A DNA stretch of 64,000 bases from Sphingomonas sp. NBWT7 (GTDB taxonomy: Bacteria; Pseudomonadota; Alphaproteobacteria; Sphingomonadales; Sphingomonadaceae). The position numbers and the translations under genes were made by a program. Positions within the stretch are counted from its first letter, which is position 1. The number at the start of each line of letters is the position of its first letter. Of the stretch, positions 9,293 through 17,695 are shown piece after piece. Location of the stretch: positions 1,635,501 to 1,699,500 of the forward strand of contig NZ_CP043639.1 in the NCBI RefSeq assembly GCF_014217605.1, in the 5' to 3' direction. Below the pieces are notes generated by a model that was not told where the DNA came from, made no database searches, and saw only the letters and a program-made list of their open reading frames with translations.

Positions 9293-10780
9293 TCACAGCG
9301 ATTGCTCCTGCACCATGCTGCCGCCCATCATCACCTGCGACTGGACCGGGCGTTGCCCGGTGTCGAGCAGCACGAAACTGTCCTTGGTGCCCCCGCCCTG
9401 CGACGAATTCACCACCAGCGACCCCTCCTTCAGTGCGACGCGCGTCAGCCCGCCGGGCACCACCTGCACGCCCTTCGATCCCGTCAGCACGAACGGGCGA
9501 AAATCGACGTGGCGCGGGCTCAGGCCCCGGTCGGCGAGCGTCGGTACGGTTGACAGCGCCAGCGTCGGCTGCGCGATATAGCGGTGCGGCTCGGCAACCA
9601 GCGCCTCGCGGAACGCCGCGATCTCCGCCTTCGACGCGGTCGGCCCGACGAGCATCCCGTAACCGCCCGATCCGTCGACCAGCTTGACGACCAGCTCGTC
9701 CAGATGATCGAGCGTGTAGCGCAGCGCCTCGGGCTCGCGGCAGCGGAACGTCTCGACGTTGGGCAAAGCCGCGTCCTTGCCCGAATAGAAGCGGACGATC
9801 TCGGGCATGTAGCTGTAGATCGCCTTGTCGTCGGCGATGCCGTTGCCGGGCGCGTTCATGATCGCGACGTTGCCGGCGGCATAGGCGGCGATCAGCCCCG
9901 GCACGCCAAGCATCGAATCGGGGCGGAACACCAGGGGATCGAGGAAATCGTCGTCGACGCGGCGATAGATCACGTCCACCTTCACGCGCCCCGCGATCGT
10001 GCGCATGTAGACGACGTCCTCGTCCACCACGAGATCGGCCGCCTCGACCAGTTCGATCCCCATCGAATCGGCGAGGAAACTGTGTTCGTAATAGGCCGAA
10101 TTGTAGTGGCCCGGCGTCAGCACGACGCAATTTGGGTTCTGCCCGCAGGTGCGCGGCGCGACCGATCGCATCGTCTCGAGCAGCCGGTCGGGGTAGCTGT
10201 CGACCGCCGCGACGCGGAACTGCTCGAACAGCTCGGGGCACAGCCGCACCATCGCCTCGCGATTCTCGAGCATGTAGCTGACGCCCGATGGCGTGCGGGC
10301 ATTGTCCTCGAGCACGAAGAAATCGTCGGGCCCGGTGCGCACCAGATCGATCCCGCAAATATGCGCCCACACGCCGTGCGGCGGGTGGATGCCGACGATC
10401 TCCGGGCGGAATTGCGGGTTGGAGAGGATCAGCTCCTCGGGCAGCACGCCAGCCTTCAGGATCTCCTGCTTACCGTAGATGTCGTCGAGGAATGCGTTGA
10501 TCGCCTCGACACGCTGGATCAGCCCCGCGGACAGACGCGTCCACTCGTCGGCGAGGAACACGCGCGGCACGATGTCGAACGGGATGATCCGCTCGCTCGC
10601 GTCGTTGTCGCCATAGACCGCGAAGGTGATGCCGAGCTGGCGGAAGGTCGTCTCGGCGGCTTCCTGGCGGCGGCGCAGATCGTCGGTCGGCGTTTCGTCC
10701 AGCCAGCGGACCAGGTCCGCCAATTCGGGGCGCGCCTCGCCCCCATCCCCCATGATTTCGTCGAACGCCGTCTGCCCCAT
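9293..10780 (-). CDS. circularly permuted ATP-grasp protein (DUF404/DUF407)
   Basis: A 495-residue ATP-grasp ligase of the circularly permuted type, predicted to form an amide bond using ATP on an unknown peptide or amino-acid substrate. Visible signatures are the FFVLEDNARTPSGVSYMLEN block, the nucleotide-binding stretch VVKLVDGSGGYGMLVG and the late PFVLTG/LTRVALKEGSLVVNSSQGGG region typical of the family. It is the first gene of the operon with the alpha-E and transglutaminase-like genes. The 126 bases upstream, before the DsbD gene, hold an imperfect dyad at 10819-10840 that could be the control site. Confidence 0.9.
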   Translation of the reverse strand: MGQTAFDEIMGDGGEARPELADLVRWLDETPTDDLRRRQEAAETTFRQLGITFAVYGDNDASERIIPFDIVPRVFLADEWTRLSAGLIQRVEAINAFLDDIYGKQEILKAGVLPEELILSNPQFRPEIVGIHPPHGVWAHICGIDLVRTGPDDFFVLEDNARTPSGVSYMLENREAMVRLCPELFEQFRVAAVDSYPDRLLETMRSVAPRTCGQNPNCVVLTPGHYNSAYYEHSFLADSMGIELVEAADLVVDEDVVYMRTIAGRVKVDVIYRRVDDDFLDPLVFRPDSMLGVPGLIAAYAAGNVAIMNAPGNGIADDKAIYSYMPEIVRFYSGKDAALPNVETFRCREPEALRYTLDHLDELVVKLVDGSGGYGMLVGPTASKAEIAAFREALVAEPHRYIAQPTLALSTVPTLADRGLSPRHVDFRPFVLTGSKGVQVVPGGLTRVALKEGSLVVNSSQGGGTKDSFVLLDTGQRPVQSQVMMGGSMVQEQSL

Positions 10781-10818
10781 TCACCGCCCAACGCGCGAGG
10801 ATCGTTTCGGGTGCATGC

Positions 10819-10840
10819 TGCGCCACAATGTTGCGGCGCA
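10819..10840. promoter_or_regulatory. imperfect 22-bp dyad upstream of the ATP-grasp operon
   Basis: TGCGCC (10819-10824) and GGCGCA (10835-10840) face each other, with inner CAA and TTG also symmetric, so 18 of 22 positions fit a dyad. It ends 39 bases before the ATP-grasp start codon, a usual place for an operator. The protein that would bind it is unknown. Confidence 0.4.
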
Positions 10841-10906
10841 CAGGCACTGATCGGTAGCAAACAGTCGTGCAGGAATTCACCAACAATGCGAACGGCTAAG
10901 CCACGC

Positions 10907-12931
10907 TCACCTGCCAGGCAGCGCGGTCAGCATCCCGGTAGTAAGCAGCTGCGGCAGCACGCGTGGCTGCTTCGCGCCCTTCGGGTACCACAAGTATAGC
11001 GGCACTCCGGCGCGGTTGTGCGCCTCGATGAAGCGGCCGAGTATGGGATCGCCGTCGGTCCAGTCGCCGACCAGCACCGCGACCTTGCCGTTGGCGAACG
11101 CGCGCGCCGTTGCCGCGGTCTCGATCGCCGCTTTCTCGTTCACCTTGCACGTCAGGCACCAGTCGGCGGTGAAATAGGCGAACACCGGCCGCCCCTCGCG
11201 CTGCAGCGCCGCGAGCCGCGTCTCGCTGAACGGCTCAGCCCCGGCGATCCCCGTCGCGACCGACGCCGTCGCCGCCTGCGGTTTCACCAGTATCACCGCC
11301 AGCAGACCAAGCACCAGCGCCGGGATCGCCGGCCACCATGCGCGCACACGTCCGCCCGCCTGCCGCTGCCCGGTCCACCACAGCCCGCATCCGGCGAGCA
11401 GGATCGCCGCCAGCCCGATCGTCATCGCGTTGACCCCTGCCTGCCGCCCCAGCACCCAGGCGAGCGCCAGCGCGGTTAGGAACATTGGCACCGACAGGAT
11501 GTGGCGCAGCCGCACCATCCACGCCCCCGGCCTCGGCAGGCGGCGGCGCAGTGCGGGGACGAAGCCGATCAGCAGGAACGGCAGTGCGATGCCGAGCCCC
11601 AGCCCGGTGAATACCAGCATCGCCGCCACCGGCGGCAGCACCAGCGCCGCGCCCAGCGCCGCGCCCATGAACGGCCCGGTGCACGGCGTCGCGACGAACG
11701 CCGCCAGCGCGCCGGTCGCGAACGCGCCGCCCGCGCCCGATCGCCCGGCGAAGCGCGGCGTCGGCAGTTCGAACAATCCGGCGAGGTTGAATGCGATCGC
11801 CGCGGTCAGCAGCAGCAGCACGCCGATCACCCGCGGGTCCTGCAGCTGGAACGCCCAGCCGACGCTCGACCCGCCCGCACGGAGCGCAAGCAGCACGCCG
11901 CCCAGCGCGACGCACACCAGCACCACACCCGCGGTATAGGCGAGCGCCTCGCCTCGCGCGGCGCGCTCGTTCCCGCCCGCCTTGGCGAGGCTCAGCGCCT
12001 TGAGGCTGAGGATCGGGAAGACGCACGGCATGATGTTGAGCAGCAGCCCGCCGATCAGCGCCCCGGCAAAGGCGATGGCGGCCGCGCGCCACGCGCCGCC
12101 CGTGTCCGCCGCCACCGGCTCGACCCGCCCCGGCGCCGCCGTCACCGCAAACCCGGTCCCCTCGCCCGTCGCCAGCACGCCTTCGATCGATCCGCTCGCC
12201 GGCGTCGCCGCCGCCTTGGTGGCAACGACGATCCGGTCGCCGTCGCGCGTCACCGTCTGCGGCGCGGCGTAATCGATCGCGCCCGCCGCCAGCGGATAGA
12301 AATAGGCCGAACCGATCGGCGCCTTGGCCGGAAACGGCACCGCCAGCCGGAACGCGCCGTCCGCCGCCGCCCATGTCGCCGGCGAGCCCAGCGGCCGCGG
12401 CAATTTGCGCCGCCACGCATCGAACCGCGTGCGCGTCGCCGGGTCGATCGCGCCGTCGCCCACCGTCAGCTCCGTCGACAGCGTTTGCGTTTCGGGCACG
12501 CAGATCTGCTCGGTACAGACGAGGTAATCCGCCTTGACGCGCACCGGCAGCCGCGTTCCCGCCGCCAGCCCCGCCGGGATCGTCAGGTCGACGAGCGTCG
12601 CGAACGGCGCCTCGTAGACGTAGTTCATCAGCCCCGCGACGATCAGCCTTCCCGGCACGGGGTAGCGCAGCGCGCCCGCGCGGACGCCGGCCGGCAGCGT
12701 CCACGTCAGCCGCGTCTCGACGCCTGCGTCCCCGCCGTTCTTCCAATAGCCGTGCCAGCCCTTCTCCGGCCGCGCGTCGAACGCCAGCGTCACCGTGCTG
12801 CCCGCCGCCGGCCGCGCGGTCTCGGGAACGAGATCGATCGCCAAGTGCCGCGGTTGTGCGCCCGCGAGCGACGCCGACAGCGTCATCACGATCCAAACGA
12901 ACGCCGCTACCCACGCTTGCCTAGCTGTCAT
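10907..12931 (-). CDS. dsbD: DsbD-family protein-disulfide reductase (ScsB-like)
   Basis: Inner-membrane thiol transporter of 674 residues that passes electrons from cytosolic thioredoxin to periplasmic proteins. Order: signal peptide (about 1-25), a large periplasmic N-terminal domain carrying the cysteine pair of LVCTEQICVPE, a multi-pass membrane core with LLNIMPCVFPILSLKAL and VATPCTGPFMG (the two redox cysteines), then a C-terminal thioredoxin-like domain with WCLTC in YFTADWCLTCKVNEK. The N-terminal region is longer than in E. coli DsbD and fits the ScsB-like subgroup. It diverges from the alkaline phosphatase gene with only 46 bases between the two start codons. Confidence 0.9.
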   Translation of the reverse strand: MTARQAWVAAFVWIVMTLSASLAGAQPRHLAIDLVPETARPAAGSTVTLAFDARPEKGWHGYWKNGGDAGVETRLTWTLPAGVRAGALRYPVPGRLIVAGLMNYVYEAPFATLVDLTIPAGLAAGTRLPVRVKADYLVCTEQICVPETQTLSTELTVGDGAIDPATRTRFDAWRRKLPRPLGSPATWAAADGAFRLAVPFPAKAPIGSAYFYPLAAGAIDYAAPQTVTRDGDRIVVATKAAATPASGSIEGVLATGEGTGFAVTAAPGRVEPVAADTGGAWRAAAIAFAGALIGGLLLNIMPCVFPILSLKALSLAKAGGNERAARGEALAYTAGVVLVCVALGGVLLALRAGGSSVGWAFQLQDPRVIGVLLLLTAAIAFNLAGLFELPTPRFAGRSGAGGAFATGALAAFVATPCTGPFMGAALGAALVLPPVAAMLVFTGLGLGIALPFLLIGFVPALRRRLPRPGAWMVRLRHILSVPMFLTALALAWVLGRQAGVNAMTIGLAAILLAGCGLWWTGQRQAGGRVRAWWPAIPALVLGLLAVILVKPQAATASVATGIAGAEPFSETRLAALQREGRPVFAYFTADWCLTCKVNEKAAIETAATARAFANGKVAVLVGDWTDGDPILGRFIEAHNRAGVPLYLWYPKGAKQPRVLPQLLTTGMLTALPGR

Positions 12932-12977
12932 GACGGGCACATACCGCGCCACACCCCGCTTTGCATCAAGGTCCTCG

Positions 12978-14663
12978 ATGAAACCGTATCTTGCCGCCCT
13001 GCTCGCCTCGATCGCGCTGCCGTCCGTCGCCGCCGCGCAGGACCGGGCACCGCAGACCCCCGCCGCAAGCACCGCTCCAAGCCCGCCGCCTCCCGGCGCC
13101 GCGCAGGCGACCACCCCCCGCACGCCGCCGCGCCTCGTCGTCGCGATCTCGGTCGATCAGCTCTCGGCCGATCTGTTCGCGCAATATCGCGACAAGTTCA
13201 CCGGCGGATTCAAGCGACTGCTGACCGGCGCGGTCTTCCCATCGGGCTACCAGGGCCACGCGGCAACGGAGACGTGCCCAGGTCACTCGACGATCCTCAC
13301 CGGCATGCGCCCCGCGCACACCGGCATCATCGCCAACACCTGGCTCGACCAGCGCGTCAGCCGCGCCGACAAGCTCGTCTATTGTGCGGAGGACGAGCGC
13401 GTCCCCGGCAGCAACCACGACAGCTACACCCCCTCCGATCTTCACCTCAAGGTGCCGACGCTGGGCGACATGATGAAGCGCGCCAATCCGAAGAGCCGCG
13501 TCGTCTCGGTCGCGGGCAAGGATCGCGCGGCGATCATGATGGGCGGCCACAATACCGATCAGATCTGGTTCTGGAACGGCAAGGAGCTCGCCACGCTCGC
13601 CGGCCGCCCGACGCCGCCGGTGGCGCAGCGCGCGAAGGATGCGATCGCGGCGCTTGTCGCCAAGCCGCAGGCGGCGCTCGACCTCCCCGCCTTCTGCCAG
13701 GGTCAGTCGAAGCCGATCCGCGTCGGCGAGCAGACGCTCGGCACCGGCCGGTTCGAGCGCGCAGCGGGCGACGCGCGCGCCTTCCGCGCCTCGCCCGCGA
13801 TCGACGGCGCGGTATTCGCCACCGCCGCTGCCTTCGTTCAGGACATGAAGCTCGGCCAGGGCCAAGCGACCGATCTCATCGCGGTCGGCGCGTCGGCGAC
13901 CGATTACGTCGGCCACGCCTTCGGCACGCAGGGCTCGGAAATGTGCATCCAAATGGCCGAGCTCGATCAGTCATTGGGCGCCTTCCTCGACAAGCTCGAC
14001 GAGTGGAAGATCGATTACGAGGTCGTGCTCACCGCCGATCACGGCGCGCACGACATGACCGAGCGGCAGCTCGCGCGCGCGATGCCGATGGAGGCGCACG
14101 TCGATCCGACGCTCGCCGCCAAGGTCGTTGGCCCCGCGATCGGCCAGGCGCTCGGCATCGCCGGGCCGGTCCTGCTCGGGCCGGAGAGCGACCTCTACAT
14201 CGCCAACGACGTGCCGGCGGCGAAACGCCCCGCGGTGATCGCCGAGGCGGTCAAGCGCTACCGCGCGATGCCGCAGGTCGCCGCGGTGCTGACGCGAGCG
14301 GAGATCGAGGCGACGCCGATGCCGCGCACCCCACCCGAAACCTGGACGCTCGTCGAGCGCGCGCGCGCCTCCTACGACGCCGAACGGTCGGGTGACTTGC
14401 TCGTCCTGCTCAAGCCGCGCGTCACCACCATCATCGCGCCCGGGCCGGGCTATGTCGAGACGCACGGCAGCCCGTGGGATTACGATCGCCGCGTGCCGAT
14501 CCTGTTCTGGCGCGCCAACATGGATGGGTTCGAACAGCCGCTGTCGGTCGAGACGGTGGATATCGTCCCGACGCTCGCGGCGTCGATCGGCCTGCCGGTC
14601 GCCGGGCTCGACGGGCGCTGCCTCGATCTCGACCCCGGCCTCGGCGACACCTGCCGCCGGTAA
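12978..14663 (+). CDS. secreted alkaline phosphatase, Sphingomonas SPAP/PafA type
   Basis: A 561-residue phosphatase exported by a signal peptide (about 1-20) and followed by a Pro/Ala-rich linker to about residue 50. It belongs to the Thr-nucleophile alkaline phosphatase group that includes Sphingomonas SPAP and PafA, zinc enzymes that hydrolyse phosphate monoesters. The probable nucleophile is Thr99 in the TETCPGHST block. Metal-site motifs include ISVDQ (first Asp), SATDYVGHAFG (Asp and His), LTADHGAHD (Asp and His) and the late ETHGSPWDYD (His). It probably scavenges phosphate in the periplasm or outside the cell. The ATG at 12978 gives the cleanest signal peptide. Confidence 0.9.
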   Translation: MKPYLAALLASIALPSVAAAQDRAPQTPAASTAPSPPPPGAAQATTPRTPPRLVVAISVDQLSADLFAQYRDKFTGGFKRLLTGAVFPSGYQGHAATETCPGHSTILTGMRPAHTGIIANTWLDQRVSRADKLVYCAEDERVPGSNHDSYTPSDLHLKVPTLGDMMKRANPKSRVVSVAGKDRAAIMMGGHNTDQIWFWNGKELATLAGRPTPPVAQRAKDAIAALVAKPQAALDLPAFCQGQSKPIRVGEQTLGTGRFERAAGDARAFRASPAIDGAVFATAAAFVQDMKLGQGQATDLIAVGASATDYVGHAFGTQGSEMCIQMAELDQSLGAFLDKLDEWKIDYEVVLTADHGAHDMTERQLARAMPMEAHVDPTLAAKVVGPAIGQALGIAGPVLLGPESDLYIANDVPAAKRPAVIAEAVKRYRAMPQVAAVLTRAEIEATPMPRTPPETWTLVERARASYDAERSGDLLVLLKPRVTTIIAPGPGYVETHGSPWDYDRRVPILFWRANMDGFEQPLSVETVDIVPTLAASIGLPVAGLDGRCLDLDPGLGDTCRR

Positions 14664-14670
14664 GCATCCC

Positions 14671-14703
14671 GGCGCGGCCTCCCACCAATCGGGAGGGCGC
14701 GCC
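14671..14703. terminator. bidirectional hairpin between convergent genes
   Basis: CCTCCC and GGGAGG pair around a short loop and are extended by six outer G-C pairs (GGCGCG with CGCGCC) after one mismatch. It lies between the phosphatase and the beta-helix gene, which converge here. Confidence 0.55.
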
Positions 14704-14708
14704 CCGGA

Positions 14709-15644
14709 TCAGGGCTGGCGCGTCTCGTAGGGGCGCACGCCGGCGCCCAGCTTGTTGGTGCCCAGCGCCAGCCGCTCGCCGCTGACGTTGGCGAGGAACG
14801 CCGGGCTCCTTTCCTGCCCCGGCGCGAGGCGGGCGACATTGTCGTGGACGCTTAGGCCTGCCGAGCGATACTTGCGCTGCTCTGCCGCCACCACGATCAT
14901 GCCGCTCCAGTTTTCCTTGCGCGTGCCCTGGACGAAGGTGTTGCGCGCGATCTCGCCCGTCCCGCCTTCGGGCAGGTCGATCATGTAGTTGGTGCGATCG
15001 CCGCCGGTATCGTCGAAGCTGTTGTCGGTGATCGATACGCGCGGCACGCGTAGCTTCACGTAATGCCCGCCGCGCCCGCGCTCGAAGCGTGAATTGGTGA
15101 TCGTTACCGATCCCGAATTGCCGAGGTAGATCGAGTGCGCGCAATCCTCGGTCTCGTGACATTGCCCGAGGCCCGAGAAGGTCGACCGGTCGATCGTGAT
15201 GTTCACCGGATCTTCCGTCGCGCCAAGAATGCCCTCCTGGCTGTCGAGAAACATCGAATTTTTGACGACGAGGTCGCCGATCTCGATCCGGATGCCGGCG
15301 CCATTGCCGTCGGGCACGCGAATGCCGCGGAACACCAGCCCGTCGACCACCGCGCCGCCCGCGCGCAGCACCAGCGCCGCCTTGCCCTCGCACGCCCCCT
15401 CGAAGATCGCAGTGCCCGGCTGGATCGCCTTGAACGTGACGCGCCCGGCCTGCTGCACCGCGCATTCGTTGTAGACGCCCGGTGCGATCAGCACGGTGAA
15501 GTCGCGCCCGCGGTTCCTCGACAGCGCGTCGTCGAGCGTCGCATAACCCTCGCCGGTTTCCTGCACCGTGAACGGTGCGCTCGCCTGCTGGCTGGTCGCG
15601 GGCGCGGCAAGCGCGAGGAAGAGAACGAGGGGAGCAAGGCGCAT
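14709..15644 (-). CDS. secreted right-handed beta-helix protein
   Basis: A 311-residue exported protein (signal peptide about 1-19) whose body has the pectate-lyase-like parallel beta-helix rhythm: repeated short strands with N-rich turns such as VNITIDRSTFSGLG, VTITNSRFERG and VSITDNSFDD. It opens with the TLDDALSRNRGRDFTVLIAPGVY pattern, which resembles pectin methylesterase and polysaccharide lyase heads, but I see no clear catalytic set. It could bind or cleave a polysaccharide; the substrate is unknown. Four cysteines lie in spaced pairs. It stands alone, with a terminator hairpin at its 3' side. Confidence 0.75.
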   Translation of the reverse strand: MRLAPLVLFLALAAPATSQQASAPFTVQETGEGYATLDDALSRNRGRDFTVLIAPGVYNECAVQQAGRVTFKAIQPGTAIFEGACEGKAALVLRAGGAVVDGLVFRGIRVPDGNGAGIRIEIGDLVVKNSMFLDSQEGILGATEDPVNITIDRSTFSGLGQCHETEDCAHSIYLGNSGSVTITNSRFERGRGGHYVKLRVPRVSITDNSFDDTGGDRTNYMIDLPEGGTGEIARNTFVQGTRKENWSGMIVVAAEQRKYRSAGLSVHDNVARLAPGQERSPAFLANVSGERLALGTNKLGAGVRPYETRQP

Positions 15645-15864
15645 GGAACGGGAATCCTTTCACGCTCGCTCCTGCCGCGTCCGGGTTACCACCGATACCG
15701 CCAAACGCGGTTAACGTAGGCCGCGCGCTCCACCCGGCGGTTGATGGTCCGCGCTTCTGTCCCGTCGCGGCACGGCCACCGGCAATCGCGTTTCCTGTTG
15801 CAACGCAAATGAGCGCGCCGCATGTGCGTACCGAAACGTCGAATCCAATTGGCGGAGAGGCACG

Positions 15865-17292
15865 ATGCAAAGCTACCTGAAACACTATATCGATGGCGCC
15901 TGGGTCGAGAGCGACGGCGGCAAGCGCCACGAGGTGATCGATCCCTCGACCGAGCAGCCCTGCACCGAGATCACGCTGGGCAGCGCGGCGGACGTCGACA
16001 AGGCGGTCGCTGCCGCGAAGAAGGCGTTCAAGACCTGGTCGCAGACCAGCGTCGAGGAACGCGCCGCGATCCTGGAAAAGATCATCGCCGGCTACAAGGC
16101 GCGCATCCCCGATCTCGCCGCCGCCACCAGCCGTGAGATGGGCGCGCCGATCTCGTTCGCCAGCATGGCGCAGGCACCCGCCGGGCTCGGCCATTTCATG
16201 GGCACGCTCGCCGCGCTCAAGGAATTCAGCTTTTCGGAAAGCGCCGCCAAGGGCGCGCGCGTCGTGCACGAGCCGATCGGCGTCGTCGCGATGATCACGC
16301 CGTGGAACTGGCCGCTCAACCAGATCTGCGCCAAGGTTGCGCCCGCGCTCGCCGCCGGCAACACGATGGTGCTGAAGCCGTCCGAAGAAGCGCCGAGCAA
16401 CGCCATGATCCTCGCCGAGATCATCGCCGAAGCGGGCGTGCCCGCGGGCGTGTTCAACCTCGTCAACGGTGACGGCCCCACCGTCGGCGCCGCGCTGTCG
16501 AGCCACAAGGACGTCGACATGGTGAGCTTCACCGGCTCGACCCGCGCGGGCATCGCGGTTGCCACTGCCGCCGCCGCGACGGTCAAGCGCGTCCACCAGG
16601 AACTCGGCGGCAAGGCGCCCAACGTCGTGCTCGAGGGCGCGAAGCTGGTCGACGTGCTGCCCCCGACGCTCGCAGGCGTCATCGCCAACACCGGGCAGAG
16701 CTGCATCGCACCGACCCGCCTCCTCGTCCACAAGAGCCAGGTGAGCGAGGCCGAAGAGGTCGTGAAGGCGATCATGGAAGCGACGCAGATCGACGCACCG
16801 GAGAAGCAGGGCGCGCACATCGGTCCGGTCGTCAACAAGGCGCAATTCGACAAGATCCAGACGCTGATCCAGTCCGCGCTCGACGAGGGCGCACGGCTTG
16901 TAACGGGCGGTGTCGGTCGTCCCGACGGCCGTAACGCGGGCTATTACGTCAAGCCCACGGTGCTCGCCGACGTCACGCCCGAAATGCGCATCTATCGCGA
17001 GGAGACGTTCGGCCCGGTCGCGACGATCTCGACCTACGAGGATACCGATCAGGCGGTCGAGATGGCGAACGACACCGAATACGGCTTGTCGGCAACGATC
17101 TCGGGCGATCCGGCCGAAGCGGCGAAGATCGCCGGCAAGCTGCGCGCCGGCCTCGTCACGATCAACGCCTGGGGCCCCAACGGTCCGACGCCGTTCGGCG
17201 GCTACAAGTCGTCGGGGAACGGGCGCGAGGGCGGCAAATGGGGCCTCACCGACTTTATGGAAGTGAAGACCATCGTCGGCGAGAACGCCTGA
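15865..17292 (+). CDS. NAD(P)-dependent aldehyde dehydrogenase
   Basis: A 475-residue cytosolic aldehyde dehydrogenase that oxidises an aldehyde to the carboxylic acid. The catalytic pair is Glu246 in HQELGGKAPNVV and Cys280 in NTGQSCIAPTRL. The oxyanion Asn is in the MITPWNWPLNQI block (about 143-154), the cofactor motif is FTGSTRAG (about 222-229), and the late EETFGPV box is present. Full length for the family. A GGAGAGG ribosome-binding site lies just before the ATG. The substrate cannot be told. It is followed by a strong intrinsic terminator and then an EthD-like gene. Confidence 0.92.
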   Translation: MQSYLKHYIDGAWVESDGGKRHEVIDPSTEQPCTEITLGSAADVDKAVAAAKKAFKTWSQTSVEERAAILEKIIAGYKARIPDLAAATSREMGAPISFASMAQAPAGLGHFMGTLAALKEFSFSESAAKGARVVHEPIGVVAMITPWNWPLNQICAKVAPALAAGNTMVLKPSEEAPSNAMILAEIIAEAGVPAGVFNLVNGDGPTVGAALSSHKDVDMVSFTGSTRAGIAVATAAAATVKRVHQELGGKAPNVVLEGAKLVDVLPPTLAGVIANTGQSCIAPTRLLVHKSQVSEAEEVVKAIMEATQIDAPEKQGAHIGPVVNKAQFDKIQTLIQSALDEGARLVTGGVGRPDGRNAGYYVKPTVLADVTPEMRIYREETFGPVATISTYEDTDQAVEMANDTEYGLSATISGDPAEAAKIAGKLRAGLVTINAWGPNGPTPFGGYKSSGNGREGGKWGLTDFMEVKTIVGENA

Positions 17293-17307
17293 ACATCATC
17301 ATCGAAC

Positions 17308-17341
17308 GGCCGCCCGGTACGAACCGGGCGGCCTTTTTCTT
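17308..17341 (+). terminator. strong rho-independent terminator after the aldehyde dehydrogenase
   Basis: A perfect 11-bp stem GGCCGCCCGGT / ACCGGGCGGCC with a four-base loop, followed at once by a T run. The next start codon lies only 12 bases beyond the T run. Confidence 0.85.
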
Positions 17342-17353
17342 GGGAGAGAGACC

Positions 17354-17650
17354 ATGATCGTCAGCGTGCTGTATCCGAACCACGAAGGCGCGAAATTCAA
17401 CACCGATTACTACAAGGCGACGCACGCGGAACTCGCCAAGGAGATCTGGAATCCGGAGCGTGTCGAGCTGATCGAGGGTCAGGCCCCTGGCGGCGGCGCG
17501 GCGCCCTTCGCGATGATCGCGCACTTCCACTTCTCGTCGCCCGAAGCGATGGCGACGGCGTTCGCGCACCCGCGCAACGGCGAGCTTCACGCCGATGTCG
17601 CCAACTGCACCGACATCGCGCCGACCGTCTCGATCGGTAAGGCACTCTGA
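17354..17650 (+). CDS. EthD-family small protein
   Basis: A 98-residue ferredoxin-fold (dimeric alpha/beta barrel) protein of the EthD family, with the family opening VSVLYPNHEGAKFNTDYY and the histidine-containing ATHAELAKE segment. EthD proteins accompany degradation pathways, but their reaction is mostly unproven. A GGGAGAGAG ribosome-binding site sits directly after the T run of the upstream terminator, so a dedicated promoter would have to lie inside the aldehyde dehydrogenase gene, or expression depends on read-through. Confidence 0.85.
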   Translation: MIVSVLYPNHEGAKFNTDYYKATHAELAKEIWNPERVELIEGQAPGGGAAPFAMIAHFHFSSPEAMATAFAHPRNGELHADVANCTDIAPTVSIGKAL

Positions 17651-17659
17651 TATCGGCGA

Positions 17660-17685
17660 CCACCCCGGCAAACTCGCCGGGGTGG
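17660..17685. terminator. bidirectional terminator between EthD and SLC13 genes
   Basis: A perfect 10-bp stem CCACCCCGGC / GCCGGGGTGG with a six-base loop lies between two convergent genes. There is no long T run on either side. Confidence 0.65.
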
Positions 17686-17695
17686 CGTTCCGCCG

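Noticed and set aside
11501..14395. very long plus-strand open frame across the dsbD and phosphatase genes
   Set aside because: It is Arg/Gln-rich and antisense or out of frame to two genes with clear signatures.
14431..16845. long minus-strand open frame across the phosphatase, beta-helix and aldehyde dehydrogenase region
   Set aside because: It overlaps three well-supported genes and has no domain or signal.
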